DNA of 64,000 nucleotides, from contig JAGTJL010000016.1 in NCBI GenBank assembly GCA_020746875.1, positions 1,736,001 to 1,800,000 of the forward strand, written 5' to 3'. How positions within the stretch are numbered: position 1 is the stretch's first letter; each line of letters opens with the position of its first letter. Source of the DNA: Rhexocercosporidium sp. MPI-PUGE-AT-0058. Lineage: Eukaryota > Ascomycota > Leotiomycetes > Helotiales. The notes beneath the pieces were generated by a model. That model made no database searches, was not told the origin of the DNA, and saw nothing but the letters and a program-made list of their open reading frames with translations. Positions 1-12,236 of this stretch are shown here, piece by piece. A program made the translations under genes and the position numbers.

Positions 1-1602
1 CCATGTCTCTTGTGGGTCGTGGATATAAGGACTGGAAATAAACACCATCAAATTATGGAGGTCGCGCCAGGGGGTAGAAGAGCAAAAGGTGTTGGAGCGT
101 TGAAGGAGATAGGAGATACTAGTACCTTAGGAGATGAACAGAATCAGTGGGCAACCATACTTAGATCCATGGACCTATGAAGCTGGAAGGGAGGGCAGGG
201 CAAGATATTGACTGGCTGGTGCTGCTAGTCGTTTGGTATCTGCAGTCTGATTATTATTAATTACATCATGGGAACCTGATGGAAGTTGAGGCGGTGAGAT
301 GGCGGTGGCAGAAAATGTGATTACATAATCGAGCTGTTAGTTTTCCTGCACATGATCTGCCAGAGTTCAGTGCAGTCCTGTCCTGTCCACCCCTCGCTCC
401 TTCAATCCTTCTATCAAATCTTCGACCGCAACACTACACGTTCCCCCCTTGTGATACTCTATTGCCTAATATCACATTTTGTTTCCTATGTCAGTACGAG
501 CTATGTCTTTAGACACAAGTGTCTTCGCTGTCAAATTTCACGTCTAAGCAACTGGGCCGTGACAGACGTGTGAACTGTGTTGGCTGCTGTCTGGCAGTAA
601 CGTATCACGTATGACTTGGTACTTTCCAGCGGGTGGAAGAAAAGAGAATCATGACGCCGATATCGATCCAGATGTCGCATCCTGTCTTTTTATCAAATGC
701 CGCTCGGGAAACAAAATACGGGACGAGGACACAAATACTGCACAGTTATCCGCAAGTGCGGTCCTCCTCCGCGATGCTGTATCACGGCCAAACACCGATA
801 CACGGATGAACTGTCAGGTTGACGCCCGGGTCTCTACGTGCATGAGATACTTTAAGTGATAGACTAACTATCCGAGTTCCTCGAGGTTTCAAGGAGCAGA
901 TCTCGGCTCATGACACTAGAGCTCAACACCACACAAAGACGCTTTTCCGCAGGCTCGGCCGCTCCTGGTAAGTTACGTCCGGCAAAGGGGGCTCCTCGGC
1001 TCATACCTCGCCGCAATCAAAACGAAAGCGAGCAGCGCCACACTAGGATATGGGAGATTCGTTCCAGCAGCTTGGTTACACCTAGCCTATCACCAAATGT
1101 CTCTCGTGTCTCTCGTAACCAGCCAATCAGTCACTTAACCCTCGCATTCCCAGTGCTATATTCACCCGCATATCATCTCCGACCTAGCACGCCACCAACA
1201 TTCGCTTCTTGATCCAACAGTCTGTCCGACTCCATTGGTTCCCTTTGCGATGGCACCTATCGATATTGCTCCAACAACATGCAACGAATGACTAAAGTGG
1301 GTGTAGGAGCCGATGGAGTACAGTCCGTTCCGATACAGCAAGCGGTGGCCACCTTTTCAACCGGCTAGCCACCTCCAACGGCCGTCTCTCGTCATCACGG
1401 TCTTCCCATCAACTCTAATCCCATTCCTCAGTAGTACCAGCCGTGAACTTGCACCACTACGGCCTCTCAAGCGTGGAGCTGCGGCCCGTCGTTAGTCATT
1501 AGAAAGGTTCGATATGTGGTGACCTGAGATCAGAGGCAATGCAGGATTCAACGTTGTTCGACTAATTCTCACGCTTGCGACTGGTGATTAACGGAAGAAC
1601 AG
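1..1602. other. No confident gene; upstream region of the first gene
   Basis: I see no recognisable protein or RNA in this stretch. Several short open frames exist (for example 611-859, 910-1212 and 1313-1495 on +), but none shows a known motif or clear splice partners. The real start codon of the gene that follows must lie here, in an upstream exon. The visible coding frame begins right after a good acceptor (TTAAC branch, then AACAG ending at 1602) and has no ATG of its own. Confidence 0.5.
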
Positions 1603-4600
1603 CTCTCCTCCACCCTTGCCATCCCCCACGATTATCCCAGTGTACCACTCGAATTCAAGATACCCGAGGCCTGGCAACGACATCTCTCCCTTTTGGGTTT
1701 GCCTCGAGGAGGACTGAAGGCCTTTAAATCACTTGACGAATCCTGGCTGTACCAAGTATGTCCTGTTATGTCGTATCCCGTGGTCACACGATGCTGAATC
1801 GAAACACAGAAATCAAATTGGCCCCCAGGTGTTGAACGGCGACTACAGCGGTACATGCACACTACAGACTTGTACGAAGTGACCGGATTGGAGGGAACAA
1901 GTTTTTCAAAATTAGTAGATCTATTCATTACCGCCTCGGGACTGCCCAGAATCAATGCTGTTCGAGAGATTGTTGCTGAGAAGTGTCAAGATCTGATCAG
2001 CACATCAGCCAAAGCTTGGGAGAAAGAAGGCGTGATTGAGAGGCAGTCGGATGCTTGGAGAAAGAGTGTGGGGTTTCAAGCACTGTGGGACGCCCAAGTC
2101 GAAAAGTTGAAGCAGTCCAAAACATCTCCGGAGCAAACACCGTCTGATGTCGATATTGGAGATTTTTTGAGCATGTCTAGGCGTAGCTCTGCTTCAACCA
2201 ATCGAGGTCTCTCGGAGGATAGCTTTTCTATAAAGGTTGGTTTTTAGATTACCCTTTCGAAGTCGGCTAACAATTGCTCAGAGGCACGCAGAAGAAGAAC
2301 GCAAGACAGCCGAAACTTCCAAGCGAGCTCGACGAAGTACATCTCGCTTGGGGCAAGACGAGTCTGAAGATTTCATCATAGTCTCTTCAGATAATCGTCG
2401 AAATAGGACATCAACTGATGTCAAAATGGAGGAGGAAAATCAACCTCCGGATGATGATACCGGATCGCCTATTGGACGGATTCATCCGGACTGTGAAACA
2501 TCTAAAGAGAGCGCAAGGAAGGCCGTGGATGTTTGGAATTCGTTGCAATCTTCTCCTAAAGTGTCGGAAACTACACGACCCCAGACGTCCGTATTGGACC
2601 TCATGAGAGAAAGGGAATTCAATTCACCAACGCCAAGTGAAGAATCATCTTCAGTTGAAGGGAATCCTGGTCGACAAGTCTCAGCTCCGGGCCCTAGGGA
2701 GTCAATGGGGCTAGTTGCCCCCGAGTCTGAGTGGTCTTCCGCACATGGCAGCGAACAAACAAGAGTCATTGTTAGAACATCAGGGTCCGAAAGCCATGCA
2801 AATACAAAACCAATTTCTCCTCGGTCCACTCCTCAAACTCAGATAGATTCCAACTACCAAAATTCGGGAACAAGACCATCCACGGGAAAACAGCGTACGC
2901 CATTGCCGTTCCTTCGAGAGCAGAGTCAGTCGCAGAATGCTGCCACCATATCCCTGCCGATTGTGATCCAGTCGCCGGAAATTTCTCAGTATTCGCCTCC
3001 AATCTCATCCGCACAAACCCACGATCCAACAGAGAGATCTTGGAGAAACGAAACAGCCCAAACGGATGTTTCTAACTCCACAAATAACACGCAAGAACAG
3101 CTCGCAGGCTGGAGCATATCTGGTGATAGACACGAATTGCAAAGTGAGAACCAGAGGCCAAAATGGGGGCATGATGACCGAGCACCGGGACCTCCATCAC
3201 CTAGCTTGGATCGTCTGCAAAATCTAGGAAGCTCTTCAACTGCTAAAAAGGCCTACTCAGCCAAGGGTAATGTACCTAGCAGCGTCCTAACACGAGAACA
3301 AGGACCGTTTACGATCTTTCCATCAAGCTTTTCGGTACTCACAACCGAATCTGTACAGCAAAAGAGCCAGGCCAAGTCTGTAAAGAGACGCGGAAGGAAG
3401 TCGGCTGACCATAATGTTGAAGGGTCAAGGACAGATCCACCTGCGATAGTCCCTCACCCCGAGGTGGAGAAACCAGCGAGTTTCGCACTGGAAGATGGGC
3501 TCCCAAAACAGGCACCGATATTGACGTCTCATTCACAGCAGGCCAATCCTCCTGCGCAGAGGGTATTACCCGCAATTCCTGTTTCTCATGGCTTCTACCA
3601 AATGAAGTTGCCACCAAGGCCTACAACAACACCGCCCCCAGCGCAATCAACACATCCGTCAGAACCCTACCGGCCTCCTGCCGTAGTTTTTACAGTTGAC
3701 AATGGAGCAAAAAGCGAGTTGCTGACTGCTGATGTTCAATCGTTCGTAGACAAATTCAAGCACAACGCTAGGGTCATCATTACTGGCTTCAAAAATCCAA
3801 ACAGCGTCCATGAGATCGATGTCATCATGTTTCAAAGCTTGCCTTTCTTCTACAAGTGGTATTCGGAGAATAGTGGGATCACTGACATCGGGCCATTGAG
3901 ATTCGAATTGATCGACGTTCATTGGCAGCAGGAGAAATCATTTGTTGTCCCTGATGGAAATCTCGATCACTTTCGGACATTGAAGCAATATATCTGGGAC
4001 TTGTATTGGGTGGCAATGGACATGAACAAGTCACTTGGCATGTTCAGAGTGGCCATATCACAGTTTCCGCTGCGCGAAGAGACGCCATTTGGTGAAGGGG
4101 CAGCTGCATCGGGATGGAAGGCTGTGAATTCAAGCATTCCCCCCAAGTTTGTCTTGACGCCAAATTCACAAAGTATCATGGTTGTTCCCACTGGTGTTCC
4201 GAAGGATTTCCGAACACAGGCTCAAACTTCACCCCCGAATCAACCACTGTCGATCCTCCCACCACCAATACGGTCGATGCACCATTCGTCAGGATCACAC
4301 AGCATGAATGATCCAAAAGATTCTCCTCGCAATAGCCTTCAGGCTAGCCTTCCATCTCCCAATCAATCGCCGTATCTGCATGGTCCTTATTCAAGAGATT
4401 CTTTCCAACAACCTCCCCATAACGAAAATGAAAGCAGGAACACCGGTCAGACACAGCACCATTCGCAGTCACTGCATGGTCCGGTCAATGTAAGAAGGAC
4501 AGCTTGGGATCAAACCTTGCTTCGGGACTATGCCCGTAGCCTAGTAAGTTCGACGTCTTAATTGCACCTACAGACCCTTTGCTAACTTTACAAGAAGCTT

Positions 4601-5470
4601 CGTGATGCCGAACTGATGGGCGACGAATCGACTGTGAAAGACAAGCTGCCATACAAGACAGGCGCGGAGGTATGTGCCGTTGTTGTGGACAAGATGAGTG
4701 GTAAGGGTCTAGTCACCGTGAGCGGCAGGGGGTACATTACTCTCAACATCACTACTGGACCTGAGGAGACTGGTGAACGATTTAAAGAGGTAACGATACA
4801 GCCGAAGCAGACATGCATGCTGCACGGGGGTGCAGTCGTCCTGTATTTCAAGCGTGAACTTGGTCTGCTACCTTTACCACCATCTCGACCGCCCATTGGC
4901 AGGAGTGAAGGCGATGAACGATATAGAGGAGATAGGCGTCCGTTGGGTTCCGTGTATGACCAAGGGGTGAATCTCGCTCTTACACAAGAGCGCCACCGAG
5001 ACGAACACCCACTCCCTCCACCCCTGACACTGCCCTCGAAACACGCCGCACCGCCGCAAATACTCCTCCGGGAAGATAGCCAACCCACTCCCACAACCTC
5101 ACCCCTCGACATAAAAATCCGAGTGCAAGTTGACGGAACCGGACGCTTCAGCATCCCCTTCGATAAATCCGTCCTCCGCCCCAAAGTCACCACCACAGAA
5201 TTCTTCGCCTGGTTCGCAAGTCAGAGTCGTCACAGCCCTCCACAACCTCCACACCATTTGAAGTTTACGTTCAAGGACGCGATGCCGATCCCTCAGGCGA
5301 CAGAGATCACGGCTGGGAATGAGGATCATTTTAATTATATGAGGAGGGATATTAAGGCGCAATGTGAGAAGGCGAGGAGATTCATGCCAGAGTTAAGGGA
5401 GTTTGTTATTCTTGTCACGGTGCCGGGGTGGGTTTTGCCGATGACAGAGGAGGAGGAGGATGAATGGTGA
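1603..5470 (+). CDS. Large hypothetical protein, nuclear-looking, 5' end incomplete
   Basis: I do not recognise the function. Four exons join in frame: about 1603-1755, 1810-2235, 2282-4543 and 4595-5470, giving at least 1238 residues. The N-terminal ~190 residues are predicted helical and look like a folded domain. A basic patch (KRARRSTSR) follows soon after and may be a nuclear localisation signal. The next ~450 residues are Ser/Pro/Gln-rich and probably disordered. A second folded block, around codons 660-780 of the joined frame, begins near VFTVDNGAKSELLTADVQSF. A last folded block lies in exon 4, ending in a strand-rich region (FVILVTVPGW) and an acidic tail. The long disordered middle flanked by two folded ends resembles a chromatin or scaffold protein, but that is inference. 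The start codon lies in an upstream exon I could not place. All three introns have good signals and phase 0. Confidence 0.7.
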
Positions 5471-6097
5471 TGGAGCTGGTTGCACAATTGGATCTGACAA
5501 CAATACTTCGGCTGCAAGAGCTTGTTCCTTGCCTATAGCAACGATTCCAACAAGGATGGGGGGAAGTGTCATAGGTATCAAATCGACCATCTCAAGAATT
5601 GGGCATTTATCACTTCCTGTTACACTTTAACTCGTTCCGATTGCTATGGATTGGTACGGCATGCTTTAGCAGAGCATGAACAAGTGAGAGATACAAGAGT
5701 CCTGATGATCGATGGTTCAAGAAGCAAATTTTCTCGAATATGCTCTCGCATGTACTGTACATGATTACAATAGAAGGAAATTACCATCCTCCGATGCAAG
5801 ATAGACACAAATCCTACTACATATCACCCAATAGACGGTCATTAAGATCATTATTAAAATCGCCATTCATGATTTCGTTTAATTAGATGGTCTACATATG
5901 GCTCTGCTTTTTGATAGTTTTGGATGTCACTGGAAAGCTCCAAACGCTGCTAGCATGATGTTGGTACCACACCACCGACATCATCAAGCAAAGCAGATAT
6001 AAGCATATATGATAAAGTATCTTACCCTTTTCCTACACTCTGTTCCAACTTATCGCCAACAAAACATTCACTTCTCCTCTCCCAGCCCTTCCCACCA
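5471..6097. other. Convergent intergenic region
   Basis: This lies between the 3' ends of the large hypothetical gene (+) and the cyclase-domain gene (-). I see no RNA gene or further coding signal. The sequence is moderately AT-rich and is presumably two 3' UTRs. Confidence 0.5.
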
Positions 6098-6796
6098 TTA
6101 CCGCCTCAAGCAAATCAGCGTAATATTCTCCGGGCCCACCACCCCTCTCAAATCCCTTTTCCCCAACGACCTAACACAAAACTGCCCCTCAGACACATAC
6201 CTCCCTAGAATCCTCCTCCTCCACCCATCATCCAGATCCCCTCCCCTCTCTATCCTTCCCGCCTTCCCCTTATAAAGTGCACAAATAAAAGCATCCGACA
6301 CCGCAATCTCATCCCCTCCCGCCATCCTCTGAACCCTCGACGCCACACACCCGACAATCCCATGGAAATCCCACCTCCCATTCACTGGATTCACAGCCTC
6401 ACTATACAACTTCCCGTAATGGATACCCATCCTCACCGTCAGACCTCTGAACGTTAGTCTTGGATCGACATCGTTCTCAATATCGAGACGCGCTTTGAAC
6501 GCCATTATTTCCTGTGGCCAGATGGCGTATTGCAGGGCTCGTTGGGCATCTAGACAGAAATCCAAGGCGTCCCGAGCGTTGCTGAAGACGCAGAAGAAGC
6601 CATCGCCGAGGTTCTTTACTTCGTATCCCCGGTATAGGTGGAGGTGGTGTCGGATTATGGTGTCGTGGATGGTGATTGCGAGGGAGGTGGCGGGCTCGGA
6701 GACCTCCCACATGGCGGTCGAGTCGATTATGTCGGTGAAGATGCAGGTTAGGAGGTCGGCTGGGGGGTGGATTGGGGAGAGGGGTAGGGTCGGCAT
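6098..6796 (-). CDS. Stand-alone class III adenylate/guanylate cyclase domain protein, possibly inactive
   Basis: This is an intronless 232-residue protein made almost entirely of one class III nucleotide cyclase catalytic domain. It most resembles the catalytic core of fungal adenylate cyclase: FTDIIDSTAMWE near residue 20, YEVKNLGDGFF near 58 and TVRMGIHYGK near 120. Both metal-binding aspartates are present (D22 and D65). So are the adenine-selecting pair, Lys (K61) and Asp (D143), and the transition-state Arg (R154). The Asn expected four residues before that Arg is Cys (C150). Fungal adenylate cyclases usually exceed 1500 residues with leucine-rich repeats; none is encoded nearby. It may be a small soluble cyclase, a nucleotide sensor or a dead paralogue. 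Start chosen at the only upstream ATG in frame. Confidence 0.85.
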   Translation of the reverse strand: MPTLPLSPIHPPADLLTCIFTDIIDSTAMWEVSEPATSLAITIHDTIIRHHLHLYRGYEVKNLGDGFFCVFSNARDALDFCLDAQRALQYAIWPQEIMAFKARLDIENDVDPRLTFRGLTVRMGIHYGKLYSEAVNPVNGRWDFHGIVGCVASRVQRMAGGDEIAVSDAFICALYKGKAGRIERGGDLDDGWRRRILGRYVSEGQFCVRSLGKRDLRGVVGPENITLICLRR

Positions 6797-8071
6797 TTGG
6801 GATTGGATATGTGGGTTGGTATGTATCTAGATGAAGAGGTGACAGAGGTAATAACGGTTGAAAGGTTGATATATTTGGTTGGTCAACCGAAAATGTAAGT
6901 ACGAAAGAGAATTAAAGCAGACGATGTAGAATTGAAGACGAAGAAATAAAAGGCGTTATGATGCGCTGCTCTACTGCTTTTAGAGAGGCTTTTTGAAGGT
7001 TATAATGCATTTCTTGGTTGATACTTGTTTTCGGGTTGTGGAGTGTTGAAGTTTTTTGGTGTCTGCTATCACTTGAAAGGGGTTTGAGACAGAACAAAGG
7101 CTTTCGAGTCCGCATTTAGAGTTTTTTAGGACAATGCTCGCTGTGGATTTCTTTGACAAAGATTGTGTCTGATTGTGTGGAAATTTTTCACATTTCATAC
7201 GGGAAAGAAGCAGTCGTTGATCGAGGTGATGACAGGATGCTGGACAATTGTTTGTTTTGGCAGCGAAGTCCTCGTGAATGTGAGATTTGCTCGTGCGGCA
7301 TGTCTGGACCCTCTTCTTTCTTGAAAGTCATTCAAACAATAAAAGACAACTATACTTCGATTTAGAGCTTGAATTGCCATGAAGTACTTGGGAGAGCAGC
7401 GGCCAAGAGATAGGTTTGAGCACGGCGTGCCATATCAATTCTGAAGACATTCCATACAAAGAAGGTTCAGCCGCGAATGCAAAATGTCTACCCCGCTCCC
7501 GCCCTTCTTTTGACCTCGAATGTAAGACTCGATTTGGCCTTATGCAGCCAAGCATAGACGGCTGTTGGGGCGGACATCTGCCCTGCGCATCGTCCTCCTG
7601 AATCGTGGGTTAAGCGAGGAGGATCCGAAAAAAAAAAACGGTTCCGGTGATGAGTCAACCGGGCGCGACTGCTCTCTGCTTCCCAATTTATATTGTTTTT
7701 GTTGCAGGCGAGCTGTTTCATTGCTCTTGAGAGTTCTCTCAGGTCTTTGACCGTATCTTCGTTTAAACTCATCTGCTGGCTGTTGTCAAATTCTGTCTAC
7801 AGTCTTTCTTGCCCTCGATTTGACTCAACATTCGTAGAAACACTGCGTTGATACACCAGGCATCACTCAGCCTTGTCTGCATCCGGGCCGTTCCACTTGG
7901 GCATTATTTGAGGTAGTAAGCTTACGATCCGCTTGAAAGCTTTCATCGATGAATGTCGAGAGATATTTCCCAGCCTTTTCAGCTATATCTTCTCATATCA
8001 CCAAAGTAAGGTCATGATATCAGACTAAGCGGGCAACACAGACCCGCAAGCTTGCAAGCCTGTATTGGAAA
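6797..8071. other. Divergent intergenic region
   Basis: This 1.3-kb stretch separates the divergently transcribed cyclase-domain gene (-) and the membrane protein gene (+). Short open frames (for example 7488-7772 on -) have no recognisable features. I see no RNA gene or repeat. It presumably holds both promoters. Confidence 0.5.
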
Positions 8072-9294
8072 ATGAAGTTTACTCGTGCCAAAATTGCTGC
8101 CACAGACGTTGAGCTCCAAGGACGACAAAATAACGAGTTCATCTTCCCAGCTCCAAGTCCACGAACTCCATGGTCACATCATCTGAAATCACAAACCCCA
8201 AAACTCCGTCTACCACTCGCACTTCTAGTAGGTGCAGCCATTACAGCCGGTACTACTTACGCATTGGTCAAACACGTTCAACACCTCATCGCCAACGCTC
8301 AAGTCAGCTCAGACCCCTCGGTCTGGCGGAACAAGGCTCGGGACGATGGATATGGCGCATGTTACAACGGATGTGTGAATTGCCATGATGTAAGCTTCGC
8401 ATATAACGCTTGTGAAAAGACGGCCAGAGCGATCGTTCCCGGGATAAATTGCAATGGGACTAGCATGTGGAATTGTATGTATCGGTTCCTCGTACTGCGA
8501 TGTCCACGGCACACTTGCAACACGGTCATTGCTGACTTAAGTGTTACCTAGGGGTGAACCGCTATCCCACTGAATGTCTCGAAGCCTTGGGTGTAATATA
8601 CAAAGCCGAAGCTTTAACGAGGAGAAAACAAACATACCGGAATCAACTTGCAGTCATCATCCTTACAGTCATCGCCGGTGTACTGGGAGCCACGGTCATC
8701 TACCGGCTCTGGGGTCGTTGGTTCCCTGTCCGTCCAGTATCTCCTAGATGGCCCTCCGCTCCACCACCATACATGGCTTCAGCCCGAGCATCTCGCCCTA
8801 AACATCGCAGGAAGTGGCCCTTCTTCTGGCGAACTGCAGCGACTGCCTCGTTCCTGGGAAGCTCTCACGCCTACCCATGTTGGGGATTCAGCTCGAGCGC
8901 CGATCAATACTTCGTGCACACCAACAAGTCCATTTCCGGGGTCGTCCACGGCTGGACATCCAGTTGCCATACAGTCAGTTACGCATGCGGAGCAACATGT
9001 ACATCCTCTGGATCCTCAGGTCCTAATGGCGGTGGAACTACTACATGCACGCCTGATATCTGTTACAGGGATGAGGAAGACGAGAAGCCGATCTTCTTTG
9101 TCAATTGGACATTGCCAAGGGTTCAAGGATGTGGGTTTCGTTTGGTGGATACTGTGGAGAGTGAAGTTAACTTGAGAATTGGACATCCGTTGATTGAACG
9201 GAATTGGAGGGTGAAGATCTCGGTTAATCAGTATAATTTGACCGATGTTACGGATCCGGCTGTTTTGTGTCTTTGGGATATTGGGAATCATTGA
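8072..9294 (+). CDS. Hypothetical two-pass membrane protein with Cys-rich extracytoplasmic regions
   Basis: Two exons, 8072-8474 and 8552-9294, encode 381 residues. The 77-nt intron has a GTATGT donor and a CCTAG acceptor; the Trp codon is split by it. Visible parts are a basic N-terminal tail, a first membrane segment near residues 48-70 (LPLALLVGAAITAG...), and a loop with spaced cysteines (CYNGCVNCHDVSFAYNAC). A second membrane segment lies near 170-190 (LAVIILTVIAGVLGATVIY), then a Pro-rich basic patch and a hydrophobic stretch ending in a Cys-containing region. The C-terminal ~130 residues look folded, with more Cys and several Asn glycosylation sequons. I cannot assign a family. A plasma-membrane or secretory-pathway location is likely. 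Confidence 0.75.
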
Positions 9295-9835
9295 GGTCTA
9301 GGCAGGAAGCAGGAGGTTTCCAGTATTTGAAGAATGGTCTTTTGAGTTTACTATCGTAATTTGAGCACAATCGATGCTCTTTCACCCTCATTTCCATACC
9401 TAGTTTCCCCTGTATCTCTTGAGAAGTCTTTCGACCTCGGAAAGCTCCAAAGGATTGACTAGGAGATTGTGATTTGTCTCTCAAGACGCCAGCTCCAAAT
9501 CCAGGGCGTTATATGGACCGTGGTTATGTGCTGCTCTCACCCTGCCTGAACACGATAGAATAATCGTCGGTTATCGTTACAATATCTGGACAAAGACGAG
9601 AAGCTCGTCGTACTCTCGATACCCCGATCTCTGAGTGATTGAGCCTTCAGTGCAGGCATACCTCCGTCTGAAAAGGTTCTCTCGAGCGAGATTTGTTTGG
9701 CTGCACCATTTATCGTCCTTCTCTGATGGTACCATGGAGATGACGTTTTGTCGACAATTCCTTGTACTGGCAGTTGCCACTGCTCTTTTCATGCAGTAGG
9801 GCTCTGGATTCGATGTTGATCCCGAGATAGGAGAC
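9295..9835. other. Convergent intergenic region
   Basis: I see nothing beyond presumed 3' UTRs of the flanking convergent genes. A short open frame at 9577-9792 (-) has no supporting features. Confidence 0.5.
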
Positions 9836-11542
9836 TCAGGAAGGACAATCTGGCGAGGGTGAAAAGTGAGAGAAGCTCATCGCATCCATCTCCGGTGACA
9901 AGCCGAAATAGGCGAAGTGAACAGCTCCCCGATCATTATATCGAGCCGGAAGTCCAAATTCATCCAACTCTATACCCATCTCTTGCCTGTGTCTAGCTTC
10001 CAGATCCCAATATTGTTGAATCATCTGAGCAACCAGAACACTGTTCCACATCCCCTCTCGTCGCGGACATCTCAACAAGAGCTCCATCGCCGTATTTCGA
10101 AGAACGAGACTGGGACAATTGATACAGACATAATAAAGCGGCCCTATCAAGCCCATATCGCTGCTGAAAGTAAGTGACGGCTTCCCATTCTTCGTATCCT
10201 GCTCCACGGCCGCAATCAATGGTCTCGATAGATTGATGACAATCTCAAAGTCGTTCATACACTTTAAGAATGTCTTCGTGTGCACCACTTTGGACACGTC
10301 TCTCATCTCGTTTGTATCGGCGTGAAGACCGGCGATGATTTTCGCTGTCGTATGATGGATCTTTAAAAGTGCGGCGCCTTGAACTTCTCTGCTGGTAAGA
10401 TGTCTGGCTTTTGATGTCATAAATCTTTCGTATGCAAGGTTCCAGCGATACAGCTGGAATGCATATTTGTCTAGCAAATCGAGGCTTTCTGTGGGTTGCA
10501 AAACGACGGGTAGATCTTCGCTGTACTTCGAGTCAGCATGTGCTTCCCAACGAAGCTAGCCTTTGAGCTTCGTTCTCGAGAGATGATGGAATGTACTGTA
10601 CATACTCCCACAGGTAAAAAACCCCAAACAATCCATCCGCCGCATGATTCAAAGCATTCCTAGCTTCTTCTAAACATTCGAATTCTTTCGGAATTGCAAC
10701 GTCTTTCCCAAAGGCGTCCATCAATCTTCTGGAAAATGCTGCCTTGTCTTCTGCACATTTTGTCTCAACATAGATCATAGACTGTATCGAGAGTCTCGTA
10801 AGAAGAGGGGCAATATTGTCTTCGATGAGACGATCCTTTCCAGAAGACTTCATATCCCGCAGAATCCGAAGCCCACTTTCAAGATGGACCATGGCTGATT
10901 TGAACCATCCTCGCAGACTGTCAAAACAGACGAATAGTATACAGGACATGAGCGCAGTAAGTGGTTCTTCTTTTCCGCTTGAAAGAGAAAGTCGCAGTTC
11001 TCCCATGGCTTTCGCATACTGATTCAATGCAAATTGGTTTCCTTGGTCCTCATCTGAAGGTGTCGACGGTCCCAGCCTTTTCCGCGAGAAGTCTTCATGC
11101 AGGGCTCCAAGTGCAATGACAGCGTGCCGCAATGAAGGCTTTTGTGAAGAGGCAGCTAGTACGAGCTTGCCCCAGAACGAGGGATCGTAATACCCAGATA
11201 GCTCCACGGCTGTATTTCGAAGGAAGAAATCGAAACCTCGTTTCTCCTCTGCATTTCCAGACATGTGCACAGGGAATCGTTGGATGAGGTCTCGAGAACT
11301 CTCAGGTGTTTTACCGGATATCTTCATGTCGCTACTGTACCCATCGCAAATTCGTCCTGTCGTTGAACAGCGCCCACAATTCGGCTTGGCTTCGTCGCAC
11401 TTGATTCTTCGAATTCTGAATTTCATCTGAGTTGGGTGTCTATAGACGCCATTTTAGTAAGAGCTTACTTGCAAGTTCCGCATCCTGTCTTGACCTTCGG
11501 TGCCCGTCTTCGTTTGCGTTGTATGACTGGATCTATTGCCAT
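9836..11542 (-). CDS. Zn(II)2Cys6 fungal transcription factor
   Basis: Three exons (11542-11469, 11415-10606 and 10520-9836, reading down the minus strand) encode 522 residues. The binuclear zinc cluster is split by the first intron. Joining the exons gives the canonical C-X2-C-X6-C-X6-C-X2-C-X6-C spacing between about residues 21 and 48, preceded by a basic stretch (QRKRRRAPKVK) that would serve DNA binding and nuclear import. The rest is predicted helical and resembles the fungal-specific transcription factor middle region (Fungal_trans_2/DUF3468 type) in length and style. The first intron is 53 nt; the second is 85 nt with a GTATGT donor and a TGCTGAC branch. The target pathway is not evident from the neighbours. 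Confidence 0.88.
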
Positions 11543-12236
11543 CTCTAGTCTCGTACCTAAGAACTAGGAAAGATTGTGGTTGTGGAAATTAAGAAATAGT
11601 GATTAGGAGATGATGAATTGGGCGAGGCACCAAGGCTGATTGACACACAGTAAGATTTTAGTGCTTACAACCCACCTCTTGCTTGGCGTATGCCCTGGAT
11701 GGTTTTGACGTGCAGACGAGAACGCTACCATAAATGAACAAGCGAATCAGAACATATCGTTTAAAATTAGTAAGCAAGAGCTGCAGCCAAGAGGACTGAA
11801 CATGCCCAGGATATATTATAATGCAAAGACCAATAGGTAAAATATCCTCATGAACCCACTAGGGTAGTGACAGCAGAACTACGAAGGAAGGGAGGATGGA
11901 AAGAAAGGCAAGAGAAGCTTCATTGTAAACTAGAACCTACTAATTGAGAGTCTTGGGTTGACTAGCTACTTTAGCTTTTGGTAAGCACCCGAAAAACTCT
12001 TGTATGTAATCTGCTTCATTCTTGATGCTCGTGGAAGCCAAATCGAGACCCTTCCTTTGCTTTTGTACCAATCCGCTGAAGTCAACCAACCAAAGAACAC
12101 CGCCAGTGCTAGGAAACCCCGCTAACCTCGACCTTTTGATAGGGACCAGGTTCAAATTTTGTACTGTCAACAAATTAGCACATAGATCTGGTCTGTGAAG
12201 GGTTCCAGTTCTATACCTTGATAGCAGAATTTTTGC
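11543..12236. other. Intergenic region with an unassigned open frame
   Basis: This lies upstream of the Zn2Cys6 gene and downstream of the first BTB pseudogene. An open frame on minus at 11940-12173 encodes 77 residues without any motif I know. It could be remnant 3' sequence of the BTB pseudogene or chance. Confidence 0.35.

Noticed and set aside
1313..1495. Possible first exon of the large gene
   Set aside because: The ATG is present, but no donor in the frame joins to the acceptor at 1602 in the right phase.
4588..5196. 202-codon open frame on the minus strand
   Set aside because: It is antisense to the well-supported fourth exon of the first gene and has no family features.
11940..12173. 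77-codon minus frame as a separate gene
   Set aside because: No start context, motif or splice support; it may be downstream remnant of BTB pseudogene 1 or chance.
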